Assembly: GCA_003254905.1 (NCBI GenBank) | Contig: QANU01011896.1 | Location: forward strand, 139,964-203,963 | DNA from: Nissolia schottii | Taxonomy: Eukaryota > Streptophyta > Magnoliopsida > Fabales > Fabaceae | DNA: 64,000 nucleotides | Direction of reading: 5' to 3' | In this document: positions 1 to 12,933 of the stretch, piece by piece | How positions within the stretch are numbered: position 1 is the stretch's first letter | Layout of the letters: the number at the start of each line of letters is the position of its first letter | Notes under the pieces: generated by a model | Databases searched by the model: none | Told to the model about the DNA's origin: nothing | What the model saw: the letters and a program-made list of their open reading frames with translations, nothing else | Program-made: the position numbers and the translations under genes

Positions 1-1838
1 TGTTTTAACAAATAATAGAGTCAAATTTTAATTATGGAATCTTATATTAACTTACGTTTTTATCTAAATTGTCATTCTATTATTGAATAGAACACAATTC
101 AATATGATATTCTATGAGCACCTAATAATTTCTCTCATATGCACGTTTGCAAACATGGCACATTATTGTCCAATCCTTTTGGTGACATCCTATAGTGTGA
201 GAACAACTGTAAATAAGTTGAACAGTGTTGGATCCCTACCACTCTGCCCAATGATGTTATTTAAAAACAAGAAAAAAGGGAAAGAAACTTTGAAGCATTA
301 TGATTGCATGCTATTGCTACTACGATGCTATAATTGCTTCTCATGTTCTCAAACATAATGAGAAATTTCATGCCAAAGAATTTGGAGCAGAAGTGTGGAT
401 GACATAATATTTGCTTTTCATTAGGAACTTCTTAAACTTGTAGGTATGACTATAATGACAAGCCTTCATATAATCATAAAGTTTGTTAGAAAGTTCTAGC
501 ATCTTTTACTCATGGTATTTTTGTTTAAATGGTCTATGGGGTTTAAAGATACTCTCATTACCGACACAAGCTTGGTTAAGTAGTAAGTAAATTCGTTCAT
601 TTTTAAATGGTCTCAAGTTTGAGACTCAGAAAGAAAAAATTTGTGTAAAGAAAAACATCCAAAATATTATGAATTGAATTAGTCAGCCTTACTAACTGTG
701 GAATATAGATACCAATTGAAAATGTAAGGAAGAAAATAATGATACTCTCATTCCTTCAAGTCCAATATTAAGAATAAGTTTCTCATATTCTACTGAATAA
801 GTTAATTATTTGAATTGAACTATTCTCTAGTAAGGTTGACTTGTAATAAAAAAAGATCATTTGTAGTAGAGGGACCAAATAGAGATAAATATTTGGATAA
901 CTTATCTGCATGCGATCATTTACCCAAGAATCTAATTACAAATGAAGATCATTTAATGTCAATCTTGTGATTTTTAAGTGCTTCCAAACTGATTCTTCTT
1001 ACTCTCAATTTTCCTGTAAAATTGCCTCAGCAGATGCTTTGAAAGTATAAATTACAAAAACCAAAGCACTTAGCGGAAAATCCATTAGATTCTATGTAAT
1101 TATGACGTGTAACTTAAAATCATAATTAATAAGCTAAGGTTCAAACTTGTGTATCTATAACTATACCAAAAAAAAAAATTGTGTATCTATTAGCAAACCT
1201 CGTGCTTACTTCTAATAATTTGTAGGAATAATTCAAGTGAAAATGCCAAAGACTAAATTAACAAGTGCTATTAGGACACTTTTTAAAAAATTTAAAATAT
1301 AAATATTTTATTGAAAATGTATGTTTTTGAAGTTTTTATTGCATTTAATGATTAAAATGCTCAAAATTTCGCTATACTTTAGGTTTCTTCAAGTGACCTT
1401 AACCCTTATTTAATTGTATAAATTAAAAGTTGTATTATTTATATGCATAGTGTGAAACATTGTGTTAACTCATATTTTATACATCATTAAATGAGATTTT
1501 AAAAAAAGTGTGACCCAAATGAAAAGAGGTGAGTAGGTGCAATGTTGAATGTCACACGGCAAGTCTACAAAATAAATATTTTCCTATACTAAATTCTATT
1601 AAACTGCCACGTGCTGGCTGCAGATTGCACAAAAACGAGACCTCAAATGAAGATAAGAGTCACAGCCACAAACAAACACAGCCTCATGTTCTTATGGTGG
1701 CAGCTTCATAGTAATATGCTTATGGTTTTGGTAATTCAACTGTCACAATTCATCATCAACAACATATATTCTCACAAAAATTCAACTTCCCTTTCTTTCA
1801 GCAAAAGTAATCATAGGCACCATATATGGTGTTGTAAA
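1..1838. other. AT-rich intergenic/upstream region
   Basis: I see no convincing gene here. Short open frames, such as one near 83-358, have no recognisable domain and biased AT-rich composition. The last 200-300 bases probably hold the promoter and 5' leader of the gene starting at 1839, but no clear TATA box decides the transcription start. Confidence 0.5.
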
Positions 1839-2985
1839 ATGAACTCCTTAAGTCCACCAACACCATGCATATTTTACACTAAGAAATTACCAAAGTTTAG
1901 AAGAAGAAACACCATCATATTCTCTTCTTCTAAACAACAAATATCCATTTCCACAAGCACAACCGTTAAAGCACCTTACACTGTTAGCTTCAAGACACAA
2001 AGGGCTTGCAAGCTTGGCATTTCAAGATACCCTGACTTTGAATATGATGCAGAAGGGGGAATAGGAACTGGGTTTGGTTCAAAGGTGGCAGCAGAGAACA
2101 CACATGACAATGTTCTTCTTGTTTCATTTGACATTGAAACTTTGTATATCCCACCACTAACTAGTTCGACTACCAAGTTTCTGGGGCTGCCACTGCCACC
2201 ATTTTTGAAGATTGATATAGTCCCAGAAGCATTCCAAGGAAGTATTGACCAACAATCTGGCAAGGTGACCAATCTAAGTTTTGGATATCATATTTAGAGC
2301 TCTATTATTTGTACACTGTGATAGTAGATACCATTTTCGACATATGTGGAATCAAGTGGAGATTTCAGTTATATAAGTTCTGATATAAGTGTAAAAAAAA
2401 GTGAGAAACTATGTGTGAATGATAGTGGATTTTAATCGTTTATGTGACGAATAAAGTAAAAAAAATTTTCATGTATCTTACCATTATTACTAGAAACGTA
2501 ACTAAAATCTCTAGTTATTTACTCATTAATCCATTGATGTCCAAAGAGGGGTCTAAAACCTAAGCAGAAATAACATTTTCCAACTTATATCTCTTCAATT
2601 ATGTGAACCATTTCAATGATTCTAATGCTTCCAACTTTTCATATGTACGCATTCCTCTAATTTGGTTGCATACCTATCCTATTGACGATGTTTTGGTTGT
2701 GTTCATTAGGTTGATCTTGAATTCAAGGCCAAGTTCTTGTTTTCTACTGGGAGTCTCTACAAGGCTCCACCACTACTGGTGAAGACAGTTTTAACATCTG
2801 AGGAATCAAAGGGGGATATGAAGAGTGGAAGAGGCAAGAGATTAGATGGAGAAGGGAAGTGCAGGCTTGTTGGTGTGGCAAGAGTAGATCCTATTGATGA
2901 TTTCCTCATGAATTCCTTCCTTGGCCTTCCAACTGAGTGCCTCGCTGACTTGAATGCTGTCATCTCCATTTCTTCCTCATCTTGA
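1839..2985 (+). CDS. Uncharacterised plant protein, probably plastid-targeted, two exons
   Basis: Two exons, 1839-2264 and 2710-2985, join in phase 0 across an intron with a GT donor at 2265 and an AG acceptor ending at 2709, giving about 233 residues. The N-terminus (MNSLSPPTP) is rich in Ser, Thr, Lys and Arg and poor in acidic residues, as in chloroplast transit peptides. The mature part starts near a conserved-looking stretch (RACKLGISRYPDFEYDAEGG). Exon 2 encodes a compact region with VDLEFKAKFLFS and APPLLVKTVLTSEESKG and ends in a Ser-rich tail. I do not recognise a named domain; it looks like a single-domain soluble stromal or thylakoid-associated protein. In-frame codons extend upstream to 1611, and the start at 1839 was chosen because it gives a normal transit peptide. 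Function unknown. Confidence 0.75.
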
Positions 2986-3667
2986 GGAGCTCATCACAAA
3001 CTTTGGACATTGTTGTTGAACCTATTTATATATATAGAATAGTACAATGCATTGAATATACAACAGTTTCTATTTGTCTCAATTGAACCTCCAATATCTA
3101 AGACATCATTAGGATTCTGACTTTACCTGGCTGAAGACGCTCTAATAGGAGGTAAAATTCTCCCAACAATTTTTTTTTCAATTTTTAAACTCAAACTTGA
3201 GATCACGGAATAAGGCATATCACCACCGCAGCCTATAACTATATGTTAATTATAATACAACAAACCAAATTCATTTGTCAACTTCTAACAAAAATGCACC
3301 TTGTGGAGAAGAATTTCCTAACTCAATAAATAACGTTCTTTTTCTTTATATAGGCATTTCAAGTGTGTTTTTGAAATGATAAAATCTTATAAATCATAAT
3401 ATTCATTTGACACACTACCAAGATATGTGAGCAGCTATAACCAATTATTCAACTTTTCCCCCTGTTATGATACATTTATCAACCAAACTGGTACCCTTCC
3501 TTGACCTCCAAGTATCATCAATCAACATTTTCTTTGAGCCAAAATTTATCTCTGATTGTGGCAAATATAATTGGCTTTGTTCGAAACTCGACCAGCCAAC
3601 AAAACATCCAGCTCCATGCATGGCTAGTTTGTATAACAGGAAGTATTAAGCCAGCCACGATATTAAT
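2986..3667. other. Convergent intergenic spacer between 3' ends
   Basis: About 680 bases lie between the stop of the forward gene at 2985 and the stop of the reverse ABC transporter gene at 3668. The spacer should contain both 3' untranslated regions. AT-rich, with no coding evidence. Confidence 0.6.
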
Positions 3668-6600
3668 TTATTCAAATGCAAGCCTTTGAGTGCTGACGAG
3701 TGAAGCATATTGGCCCTTCTTAGCCAATAGCTCAAAATGGGTGCCTAGTTCTGCAATCCTCCCTTCAGAACATAGTGCAATTTGATGAGCATTCTGAACT
3801 GTGCTTAATCTGTGAGCTATCACTAATGTTGTCCGCCCCTTCATCAAATGGTTGAGAGCATCCTGGACCAGGCGCTCACTGACGGCATCCAGGGCACTGG
3901 TGGCCTGCAGCAGAAATAATATCTAAATCAAGAACGGAATAAATAACAGCAGGAAAAGGTTTTCACGGCTGCATGTTACCCAGACTTGCAATGAATCCAA
4001 CCTTGTGGTTAGGATGAATAGAAGGATGGAAAGTAGATACAAAAAAGATAGAATTTGACATTAATATCACCTCATCAAGTATAAGGATGGGAGCATTCTT
4101 TAGGAGAGCTCGGGCTATAGCGATTCTCTGCAAATTAGAGACAAATAGAGTCAAGAACCTATGAATGTATTCATTCATGAAATTTGAAAGTGAATTCTCA
4201 TGGAAGGGAAGGGTTATTTGTTAACTCCAGTGTACCTGTCTCTGTCCTCCACTCAGCAAGCCACCACGCTCACCAACAAGTGTATCGTAACCCTTTTAAG
4301 AAAATATGACATTAAGGAGACATGTTAGCAATTGTATTTGTATGTATCTATGTAAAACCATCTGAATATGAAGAAGACAAACAAACCTGTGGAAGTGAAA
4401 TAATAAAGTCATGAGCATTTGCAGCTTTCGCTGCCTTAATCACATCCTCTTTGGAGACATTGTCATCTGGAAGCCCATATGCAATGTTTTCTCCAACAGA
4501 GACTGAAAACAGAACAGGCTCCTGTGATATCATAGTATTATTTGTAAACAAATGAAGCAATATGTTTAATATCAAATGAGATTCTTTATCATTTTTTGCA
4601 TTTGTTTTTCATACTTGATTTACAATAGAGACAACCCGGGCCCATTCGCTCTTGTCAAATGTTCTGACATCTTCTCCGCCAACTGTTATACAACCTCTTG
4701 CTGGCTACAGAAATAAAATTACCAATTGATGCTTGTTATTTGTTAGACAGCGAAATAGAATGGAACTTTGACTTACAAGTTAAGAAACAGAAATTAAACC
4801 TCATAGAAACGAGCCAATAACTGTACTATTGTACTTTTGCCTGCACCACTAGCCCCCACCAGCGCAGTTACAGTTCCACATTTTAGTCTTAAATTTAAAC
4901 CACACAAGATTTCCACATCTGGCCTTAAAGGATAAGAGAAATACAAGTCTGCAGTATAACATAGGCATTAAGCATAGTCATTGAAAGAGAAGGAAAAAAA
5001 AAAAAGAGATGACAACAAATCAGATCTATAATGATAATGTAATATTGAACTGTCTTTGTTTACTATAAGACAAGTTCTCATTCACCACAATAATTCTATC
5101 TTCAGAAGCATGTTTTAAACATCAAAACAAGCAGAAAGCAACCAGTACATACTCAGTGACTATGTAGTACATAGTCAATGTTCCTCGGAAGATATCATCC
5201 ATTTAGTCACTAAACTTAGGGAAGTTCATCTCACAAGTAATTAAGTAAAAAAAGAAAATGAAAATGTGAGATGATGCACCTCCCCTTCAAGAACATTAGC
5301 AAACATGGATTTTGATACACTAGACTAGAAGCATTCAACAACACATCTGAATGGATACGAAGAATACTGCAAATACCTTCAAGACAAACATCTCCCGACC
5401 GAGCTAAGCTAAACAAATTGCTTGATGTTTTTAGTGCTGACATGTAATGCAAATAATTTTTTGGAGTTTTCTCAGTGGAGAAGAATAATTTATAGTTTTC
5501 ATCAGCCACTGCTTTTTGTTTCAGTTCTCTTTCTAAGCCATAAGCGAGGGCATCATCAACTTGAACTCCAGACAAAACAGAGTTGATCCTGTCAACGGCA
5601 GCAAGAGTTCCACGAAGATCTCCAAAAGTATTGACCAGTCCTTGAACCTGAAAGACATTATAGATTAGTAGGAAAATGTGTCTCTTCCATCAGTCCACAC
5701 ATATGTATTCATACTATGTACAACTTAAATACAAGAATAAATGTACATCAGAAACTAAGCCATTGGGCACAATAACTAAGTGCTAATTCTTGGAAAAATT
5801 AGAAGCACATGATTAGCCTGTGTTTAATTCTAACAGACATACTATCAGACAACAAAGAGAAAATCAAAAGATAAAGTGAAATAACAAACCAACGACTCAA
5901 TTTCCTTACAGCAAATGTTAATGTGAAAGTATATCCAATAAAAGATGCCATAGCTCCAACAGAGAGCTCACCCTGCAAGCAAGAACTAAGAGCAACTTAG
6001 AAAGACTATTTTAATGGTGAAAATTTTGTGCATAAGCTGTAAAAGACACACACACACACACACATAACAAATCAGTTGCAAAAATGTATTTAAGTAGCCA
6101 TACAATCACAAAAAGCAACCTCTGTTGCAGAAGCAAAGAAGATACAAGGACCTCTGTTACAAAAACTAGAATTGCTTACCGCCTTAACTTTGCTCCCTCC
6201 GAGACAATATAATGCAATCAAAGAAATATAAACGGCAACCCTAGTCGTGGATTCATTCAATGATTTGAAAGTACCAAGCTTTATCCCACTTGATTGGAAA
6301 GACAGAACCTGTAAAGAAAGAACTCATAATTAACATAATTAACTGGAGGTTTCATTCCTTTTCTGACAAAAGCTATTGGTCCTTGAATAATCTTACCTGG
6401 TTAGCAAATGTAAACATTTGCCGCTTTTCACCACCAAAGGATCTTACCTGTAATCATGTATCTCACTATTTCAGCCCTCAGTTACAAATCCAAACCTTAA
6501 AAATGTGCAAGACAAAATGTTTATTTTAGAAATCAGAACTGTTGGGAACTCACTGTTCGAATAGCAGAAAATGTTTCTGATACACAATCAGATATTGATG

Positions 6601-9367
6601 CTTGGGCCAACCCATGTGCTTTAAAAACAGGGAATGTTGATCTCTTGTAAACAGCTTCAGAGAATTACAAAGGATCAGCAGAAGAAAACACGAATTGACA
6701 AACAACTTGACCCAAAATTTCTTGATGGTATGATTTATTTCTAAGTCAAGCTACATCAAAATTCTCACTTGTCAGCTTGTATAAACATGTTATTTATGAT
6801 GCTGGCTACTCTAGCATTTAAAAGGAAAAACAAAAAGATGGGTGAATATATTTCTGCACTTAATTACGAACAGTTTAATTAAATTGATACATCAAATACT
6901 ATAGAAATTTACCAACTGAGACGGAAACTGCGAGCATCAGAACACCCAGAATTGGTGCAAGTTGAGGGGATAAAGAAAAAAGTATGAATATTGTCCCAGT
7001 GACCTACAAGAACAAAGAAAACCCTAAACAAAGAAAACAGTAGCAATGACAAAGACAAAAATGAAGACTAAAATATGCATGACTATGACTTAAGTAACCA
7101 AAAACCAAGTTTATCTCTTGAAATGTAAGGAAGCAATTCTTCTGTAGTTAAGCACCTAAATTGTGATAAAATAAACTCCCCCTCCTCAAGAAGAAGGAAA
7201 GTAAACCTAACAAAGTGAAAAAAGGAATCATACACATGCTTAAATATAGGTCATATAAAGCTCACTTCCGATTGGTGTAGAGTTGCTTGCCTCAGATAAT
7301 GCCCTGAATCCACGATCCCTTGAGACATTCTCACTCACAATGTCTTTAAGAGAACCCAAATCTGATGTTAACAAACCAGTGAGTTCACCAACCTATAAGG
7401 AGCAAATGGAAGAATGTGTAAATGTTTTTACACCTACACTGTCAGTTTACTATCCTTAAATCAAGGAAATAAACAATATGTGATTAAAAAAAATGAACCT
7501 TTTATAATATTTGAAGAAAATTAATACGTATAAAAGGGAACTGAACAGAGATTAAGGTACTCAATATACAGGATAGAGACAAAAGAAAGAAAGGAGAAAA
7601 CATGACAAAAAGAAGGGGGAAAGGGAGACAAAGACAATAAAATACCATGCACAAAAATCAGCTAAAAGTGACAGAGCCGTGATTATCTGCACATGGTTAG
7701 TGGTCACAACTCTCAGCCCAAATATCACAAAAGACTCATAAACAGCAAAAGTACAAAAGCACACATAATCAACTAACTCCATTCACATACCTTGTACTTG
7801 TCAAAAAATTCAACCTGCATAAAAGAAAGAACACTTTGTGACACCACATCAAATAACTCGTATCCAAGAATTAAAACTACCGTGCATGTTCAAACAAATA
7901 AAAGAAAAAAGGGCAGAAAAGTTGGGAAAGATTTGGCCTAACCTTTTGAATCAATATTCTGCCAAAGATCTGAGCTCTAAGTGTTGACATAACTTTCTCC
8001 CACACTATGTTCATGTTTGTAACAAAAATAACAGTTAAAATTGGCTCCAGTGCATAAAGGATACCAATTTTACTGAGCAGCCTCCACAATGGCTCTGGTC
8101 TAGCACCAATGAGAACCTCAAAAAACCGCCCTAAGGAAAACAATAATAATGCATAAGAATGTGCTATAACAACACTTCCATATCTTTAATTATCAATCAG
8201 CAATCTCTCCAAATACATCACACATGAAAAGAGGTAAAAAAACGAATCAAGAACTATAAGTACAGCACCCTAAATACTACAATTTCTAATACTGCAATAC
8301 CACCTTGCGTAAGCTAATCATTAATCACTCCTAGAATGTCTCAATTACACAACCGGAACTTTTTTCAACAAAAAAGATTCATGCTTTGTCAAATTCCCTA
8401 AAAACAAACCGAAATGATACTTCATACTTGTAACCATAATTTTAAACATTATGTGGAGGAATGCAGTGAATATGATAAGGTAACTAATTACAGACACCAT
8501 ATTCACCATTAACATAATTGAAATCCCCAGAAATGCAACTGAAATAGCCAGTCATTTACACCTAATTCATCCAGTGTCCAATGATGCCTAGGAGAATTTC
8601 CAGTTATTCACACACAATCCCACGGTGCCTAATGATGTTCAAAAAATACTATTCCAAAAAAACAAAAGTTTTGAACTTCTACGGTATGTTTGGTTCAGCT
8701 CATTTCACATAAAAATAAAAATTAAAAAAAACACTTTTTTAACTGAATAGTTGAGAAAGAGCTTTATACAAATTCTTTAATATAATCTGATTCTAAAAGA
8801 AGAAGAAGGGAAAAAAAAACCGTTATTAGCTTGTCAGGAGAAGTTAGAAGGAATAACCGATTATCAATCCGTCTTCAGTTTGTTAAATTTTACATAAATA
8901 AAATAAAATAAAACAAAAATCAATCTTTTATACAAGAATCCAAAACAAACGCAGCATTAAGCAATTGAGAGAAAGTGACTAGGACCCAATTGAGGGCTTT
9001 TGACATTACCAGAGAAAATGGGCATGGATAGGGTACACGTGGTGCACGCAAGGAGTGTCGCAAGAGAAAGAGCGAGCCTCAGCTTGTGCTTCATCAGCAG
9101 CATGCAGAGCAGCCCCCAGCTTATGACCTTGGGCGGGTTGGCCTTCTCGGGACCCGACCCATCGAGCTTCGGATCCAGGTCGGCGAAAATGGGGTCGGAT
9201 GCGGGTCCGGTGACGTAGGCGCGGGGCGGCGGGGACTTGGAAATGGAGAGCAGGGGAAGAGTTGTGGAAGGAGAGAAGGGGAGGGGGGAGAGGGAAGGGC
9301 GAGAGAGCGTTGGTTTGAGAGTTCTGAATCTGGGAGGAGAAGACAGAGAGAGTGTTGCAGAGGCCAT
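3668..9367 (-). CDS. ABCB28: Half-size ABC transporter B family, ABCB28/NAP8-like, plastid-targeted
   Basis: Sixteen exons, in coding order: 9010-9367, 7943-8130, 7791-7814, 7291-7392, 6913-7003, 6554-6654, 6397-6447, 6180-6308, 5910-5972, 5377-5647, 4800-4948, 4615-4704, 4387-4521, 4236-4292, 4071-4127 and 3668-3904. All phases agree and give 700 residues, close to the Arabidopsis homologue. The N-terminus is Ser/Pro-rich and resembles a chloroplast transit peptide. A transmembrane domain occupies roughly residues 95-420. The nucleotide-binding domain starts near 460: Walker [10 protein letters not shown] at 491-499, signature LSGGQRQ at 597-603, Walker B ILILDE at 617-622 and the switch His of IAHRLST at 653. 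All catalytic motifs are intact, so it should work as a homodimer or heterodimer; its substrate is unknown. Intron 4 has a GC donor and exon 3 is only 24 bases. Family assignment is firm; localisation is inferred. Confidence 0.92.
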
Positions 9368-9416
9368 GGCTGTGCTGTGGTGAAGGAAGAAACACGTATT
9401 GAAACGTTTCGAAACG

Positions 9417-9450
9417 GCTTTTATAGGATGTAATGAGCGAATGACACGTG
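9417..9450 (-). promoter_or_regulatory. Core promoter of the ABCB28-like gene: TATA box and G-box
   Basis: Read on the minus strand, CTATAAAAGC at 9417-9426 is a good TATA box about 50-60 bases upstream of the start codon at 9367. A palindromic G-box CACGTG at 9445-9450 lies about 20 bases further upstream. G-boxes bind bZIP and bHLH factors in light and abscisic acid responses; a regulatory role here is inferred. Confidence 0.55.
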
Positions 9451-11887
9451 TAAATTTATCTAATTATCTTTCTTTTGAATAAAAGCTGCATGTCTCTGCT
9501 CAACTGGGGTAGTTAACTCAGTTCTTTTACGTCGAGGTCGGAATTAGAGACATGGTGATAAAAACTTTTATGTATTTTTTTCTTACTTCATTCAAGTGAG
9601 AGTAAAGATGATTGCAAATTTTTGTTCAGAAGAAAATAGAATTGAAGAACGGAAGAATAAAAAAATTCTTTGTATTTATCTTTGTGTTTCTAATTTTTTT
9701 ATTGCTAATACAAAACACAACTTAAAGATATGTTTGTGAATTAAATTTAGAAGAATTTTTCTTTTAAAATTAGTCTTAAATTAAAAGTAAAATCTATGAC
9801 TATGCTCACAGAACTTTTTCTTCTATTCTTAAATTTAACTCAGAAACATGCCCTAAAAATCTAATTATCTGTGGCAATAAAGGATGGATAAAATTCAATA
9901 GTGATGGTTTTGTGCTGAGAGAATAGGAAGGCAGCGTGTGGTGGTGTTGCTGGGGACTCTAGTGCATGTCTTCTTTTGAGAGGTTTTAGGGCAATAAAAA
10001 GTAAATATAAAATTGTGGTAGTTTTTTCTTGTGTTGTATTTTGAAAATTATATTAGTTGTAATTAAATTTTAACTTAAAAATTTCATGTATATTACAAAA
10101 AAAAAAATTAACATTAAACTAGTCTTAGTAACTTAATTGCGGTAGTTTGAAGTAATCTATCAAGTGATTTATGTGATGACACATGATAAAAATCTCACTC
10201 ATTCAGGCGATTTATTAAAAATAATTATAAAAAAAATGTTTGAGTAAACAATAATCATGTGAATAGTATCAGTGTTATCAAATCGTATCATTCAATTAAG
10301 CACTAAAAACCATTGTATCAGCCATCAAAGTTGAGGTGTATTCATTAAGTTGATGAATGTATTGCTGTGCGGCTTTGGGAAACAAACCATTCTATGGTGA
10401 GGACTGAGGATGCCAATAGTTTCTCACCAATGAAAATATTTGGTTGGTCCAATAGTAAAACAACACGTCACGTAACATAAAGAAGTGAATTTAAATAATA
10501 TTTATCTGTAGTGCGGTGATGCTTTAGTATTTTGTAGGCAATTAAGTAAAAGAAAAATGATTTTAAATGATAATTATTTTAATTATATTATTTATAAAAG
10601 ATATTTTTATTTCATTAAAATGATGATTAGGGCTACTAATTATGATTGAAAAGGTCAAGCAACACATTCACTGAGGCTGCTTCAATGCTAGCTCTTTCAT
10701 AGCAACCTCCTCCACGACATCCACCACCTTGACGGTGGTGGTCTCCTTTGTGGGTAGTTGAGTCCCATCATGACATGCGCTTCAACGACGATGGTCTCCT
10801 TTGTGGGTGACTAAAACACTTCTCCACCGTTGCCAAGCTTTTTTTTTTTTTGGTAAAGTCTCTTTTACCAACTTAATTGCTTTACTTTACTAATTGTTTT
10901 AGATTTTATGATTTTTTTTTATTTCATTAATGGTGTTAGGTAAAAGTTAGATTAACAATTGAATTTATTTTGTTAATAATTTTTCATCTTTTTTAAAAAG
11001 AAAATTATTATTTATAGATCATAATCTACACATCAACACATTACAAGACAAAACAACAAAATTAAGTCTCTCTATTATAAAAATGTGTCACATTTCTATT
11101 GGACAGCTTCAAATTCTCATTAATGAAAAACAATTGCATTTATCCCTAGCTCCTAATTTTGTCAAAACAATGGCGATCTTATATTTAAACTTTGTTCCTA
11201 CCTCTATTTCTTCAAGTTATGTCACCAACACGTGTAGCTAAGCCATTCCAATAAAAACCCTATGTTTGTCTCCATTAATTCCTTTTGTATCAGAAAGAGC
11301 CCCTAATATGGCAATGTGCAAGGCCAAAATGCACAAAACCTTTGACAATATTTAGTTGCTCGCCTGACATGATATCGCAATCTCTGATATGACGTCCTTG
11401 ATCTATGCAAATATTCTAGGCTGCATAACATAGTGTCATTATTAGTTGACACACATATTAAATATATTTACTAATAGGTAGCCATAATGTTGCCAACTAA
11501 GACAACTAGCATTAAGATAAAATAATGACAATCATTTGAATCAATGTGATACTAACGTCACAGAGCACTGCGGGCAATCATGCAGGGTTAGCACGTTGTC
11601 ACAAAAATTGCCTTGCACAACAACATTGGACAATACAAAACAATCTAAAATTGTAATGATCTTTCATACTAAGTTTATGAAGTCTGATAGACTAATAAAG
11701 GTGATTGATTGAGTAAATAATAGACCAATTAAGGATATTAAGTGTTATATGCTAGAATGAAACATATTTTTGCATAAATTAGAATCAACTTCTTATATAA
11801 TGTACCAAGTAATCATCCCAATACTATTAATTAATATTGTTATGTCATTTGTGAGGTTGCTTGATCGATTATAAAAAAAAAGGGGGG

Positions 11888-12150
11888 CAAAAATCTCTTT
11901 TAGTCTCATAATTATATTAAATTAATCATTTTGGTCTCCTACTTTTAGAAGAGTTCAATTTCACCATTTTTTACATTTAACCACATTTGAATAATGACAT
12001 TGTCCATATTTAAAAAGTGCGGTTAAATGTAAAAGATAACCAACTTAACTTATTTTAAGAAATAAATTATCAAATTGAACATTTTTAAAAGTGCAAAGTT
12101 AAAGTGATTAATTCCATATAAGTATGAGACTTAAACGAAGGTTTTACCAT
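11888..12150. repeat. Fold-back (MITE-like) element
   Basis: The left arm begins AAAATCTCTTTTAGTCTCAT, and the right arm near 12105-12150 reads as its diverged reverse complement (ATGAGACTTAAACGAAGGTTTT). Further in, TTACATTTAACCACA near 11968 pairs with TGCGGTTAAATGTAA near 12018-12032. The whole ~260-base unit is therefore a degraded hairpin. No coding capacity. Runs of A on both sides prevent a confident target-site duplication. Confidence 0.5.
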
Positions 12151-12802
12151 AAAAAAAAGAAAACCAATTAAGCACCTTACAATAGATATTCAATAAGAAC
12201 AGCACTTTAATATTATATCATTATTAAGATAGTATAAAAATAATGAGACTATGATATTAGGGGATTTGATAAGTCATTGGGTCTTAAGGCCAGTTTAGTT
12301 ATTGGGCCGGTCCAAATATTACATGATTAGAATTTAGTAGGTAGTGTGATGTATCAAAATTAATCTGATTTATGGTAATCTTTATTATCTTATTTCATTG
12401 TGTGAAAAAATATATTCCTTATCTCATGTAAGATGACATTTTTTTTAAATACCAAAAAAATGTAGTTGTTCTTGTTCAAATAAAAGATATAAAGTGTAAC
12501 TAATTCTTGTCATAAAAGTCCAGTGTAATTACACGAACCCTAAATCTATGCCGACTTTTCTAGGGTCTATGTTAGACTATCTTGCAATGTCAAAAGCATA
12601 TATGACTAATACTCACACCTACTATTTTAAGACTTTGTTAATGTCTCTTGCAATTTTATTCGGGGAAATGAGGGATTATCATCTTTGTTAGAAAAATCAT
12701 TTGCTGTTACTAATTTTTTTCCCTTTAATTATTTTCTAGGTGTATGAATAAGATAAATTAACATGTAAATTTTTAAATAATTTAAAGTTTTTAATTGAAG
12801 AT

Positions 12803-12933
12803 TAAGGACACTTGGTAAGAGTTTAAAGTAAAAAAATTAAATTATTTTTAATGAATTCAATGCATTGTAAACTTTAAAAACTTATACTTTTGATGAAATA
12901 TTTATACTTTAAAATGTTTAACAAGTGTCCTTA
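12803..12933. repeat. Short MITE candidate with about 28-base inverted ends
   Basis: TAAGGACACTTGGTAAGAG at the left end matches, as reverse complement with a few differences, ACAAGTGTCCTTA at the right end, and both continue into a shared TTTAAAGTA/TACTTTAAA stretch. The 130-base length and AT-rich centre fit a MITE. Similar fragments occur near 1265 and 13360. Confidence 0.45.

Noticed and set aside
9000..9433. Open frames on the plus strand across the ABC transporter's first exon
   Set aside because: They are antisense to a GC-rich coding exon and have no domain; shadow frames.
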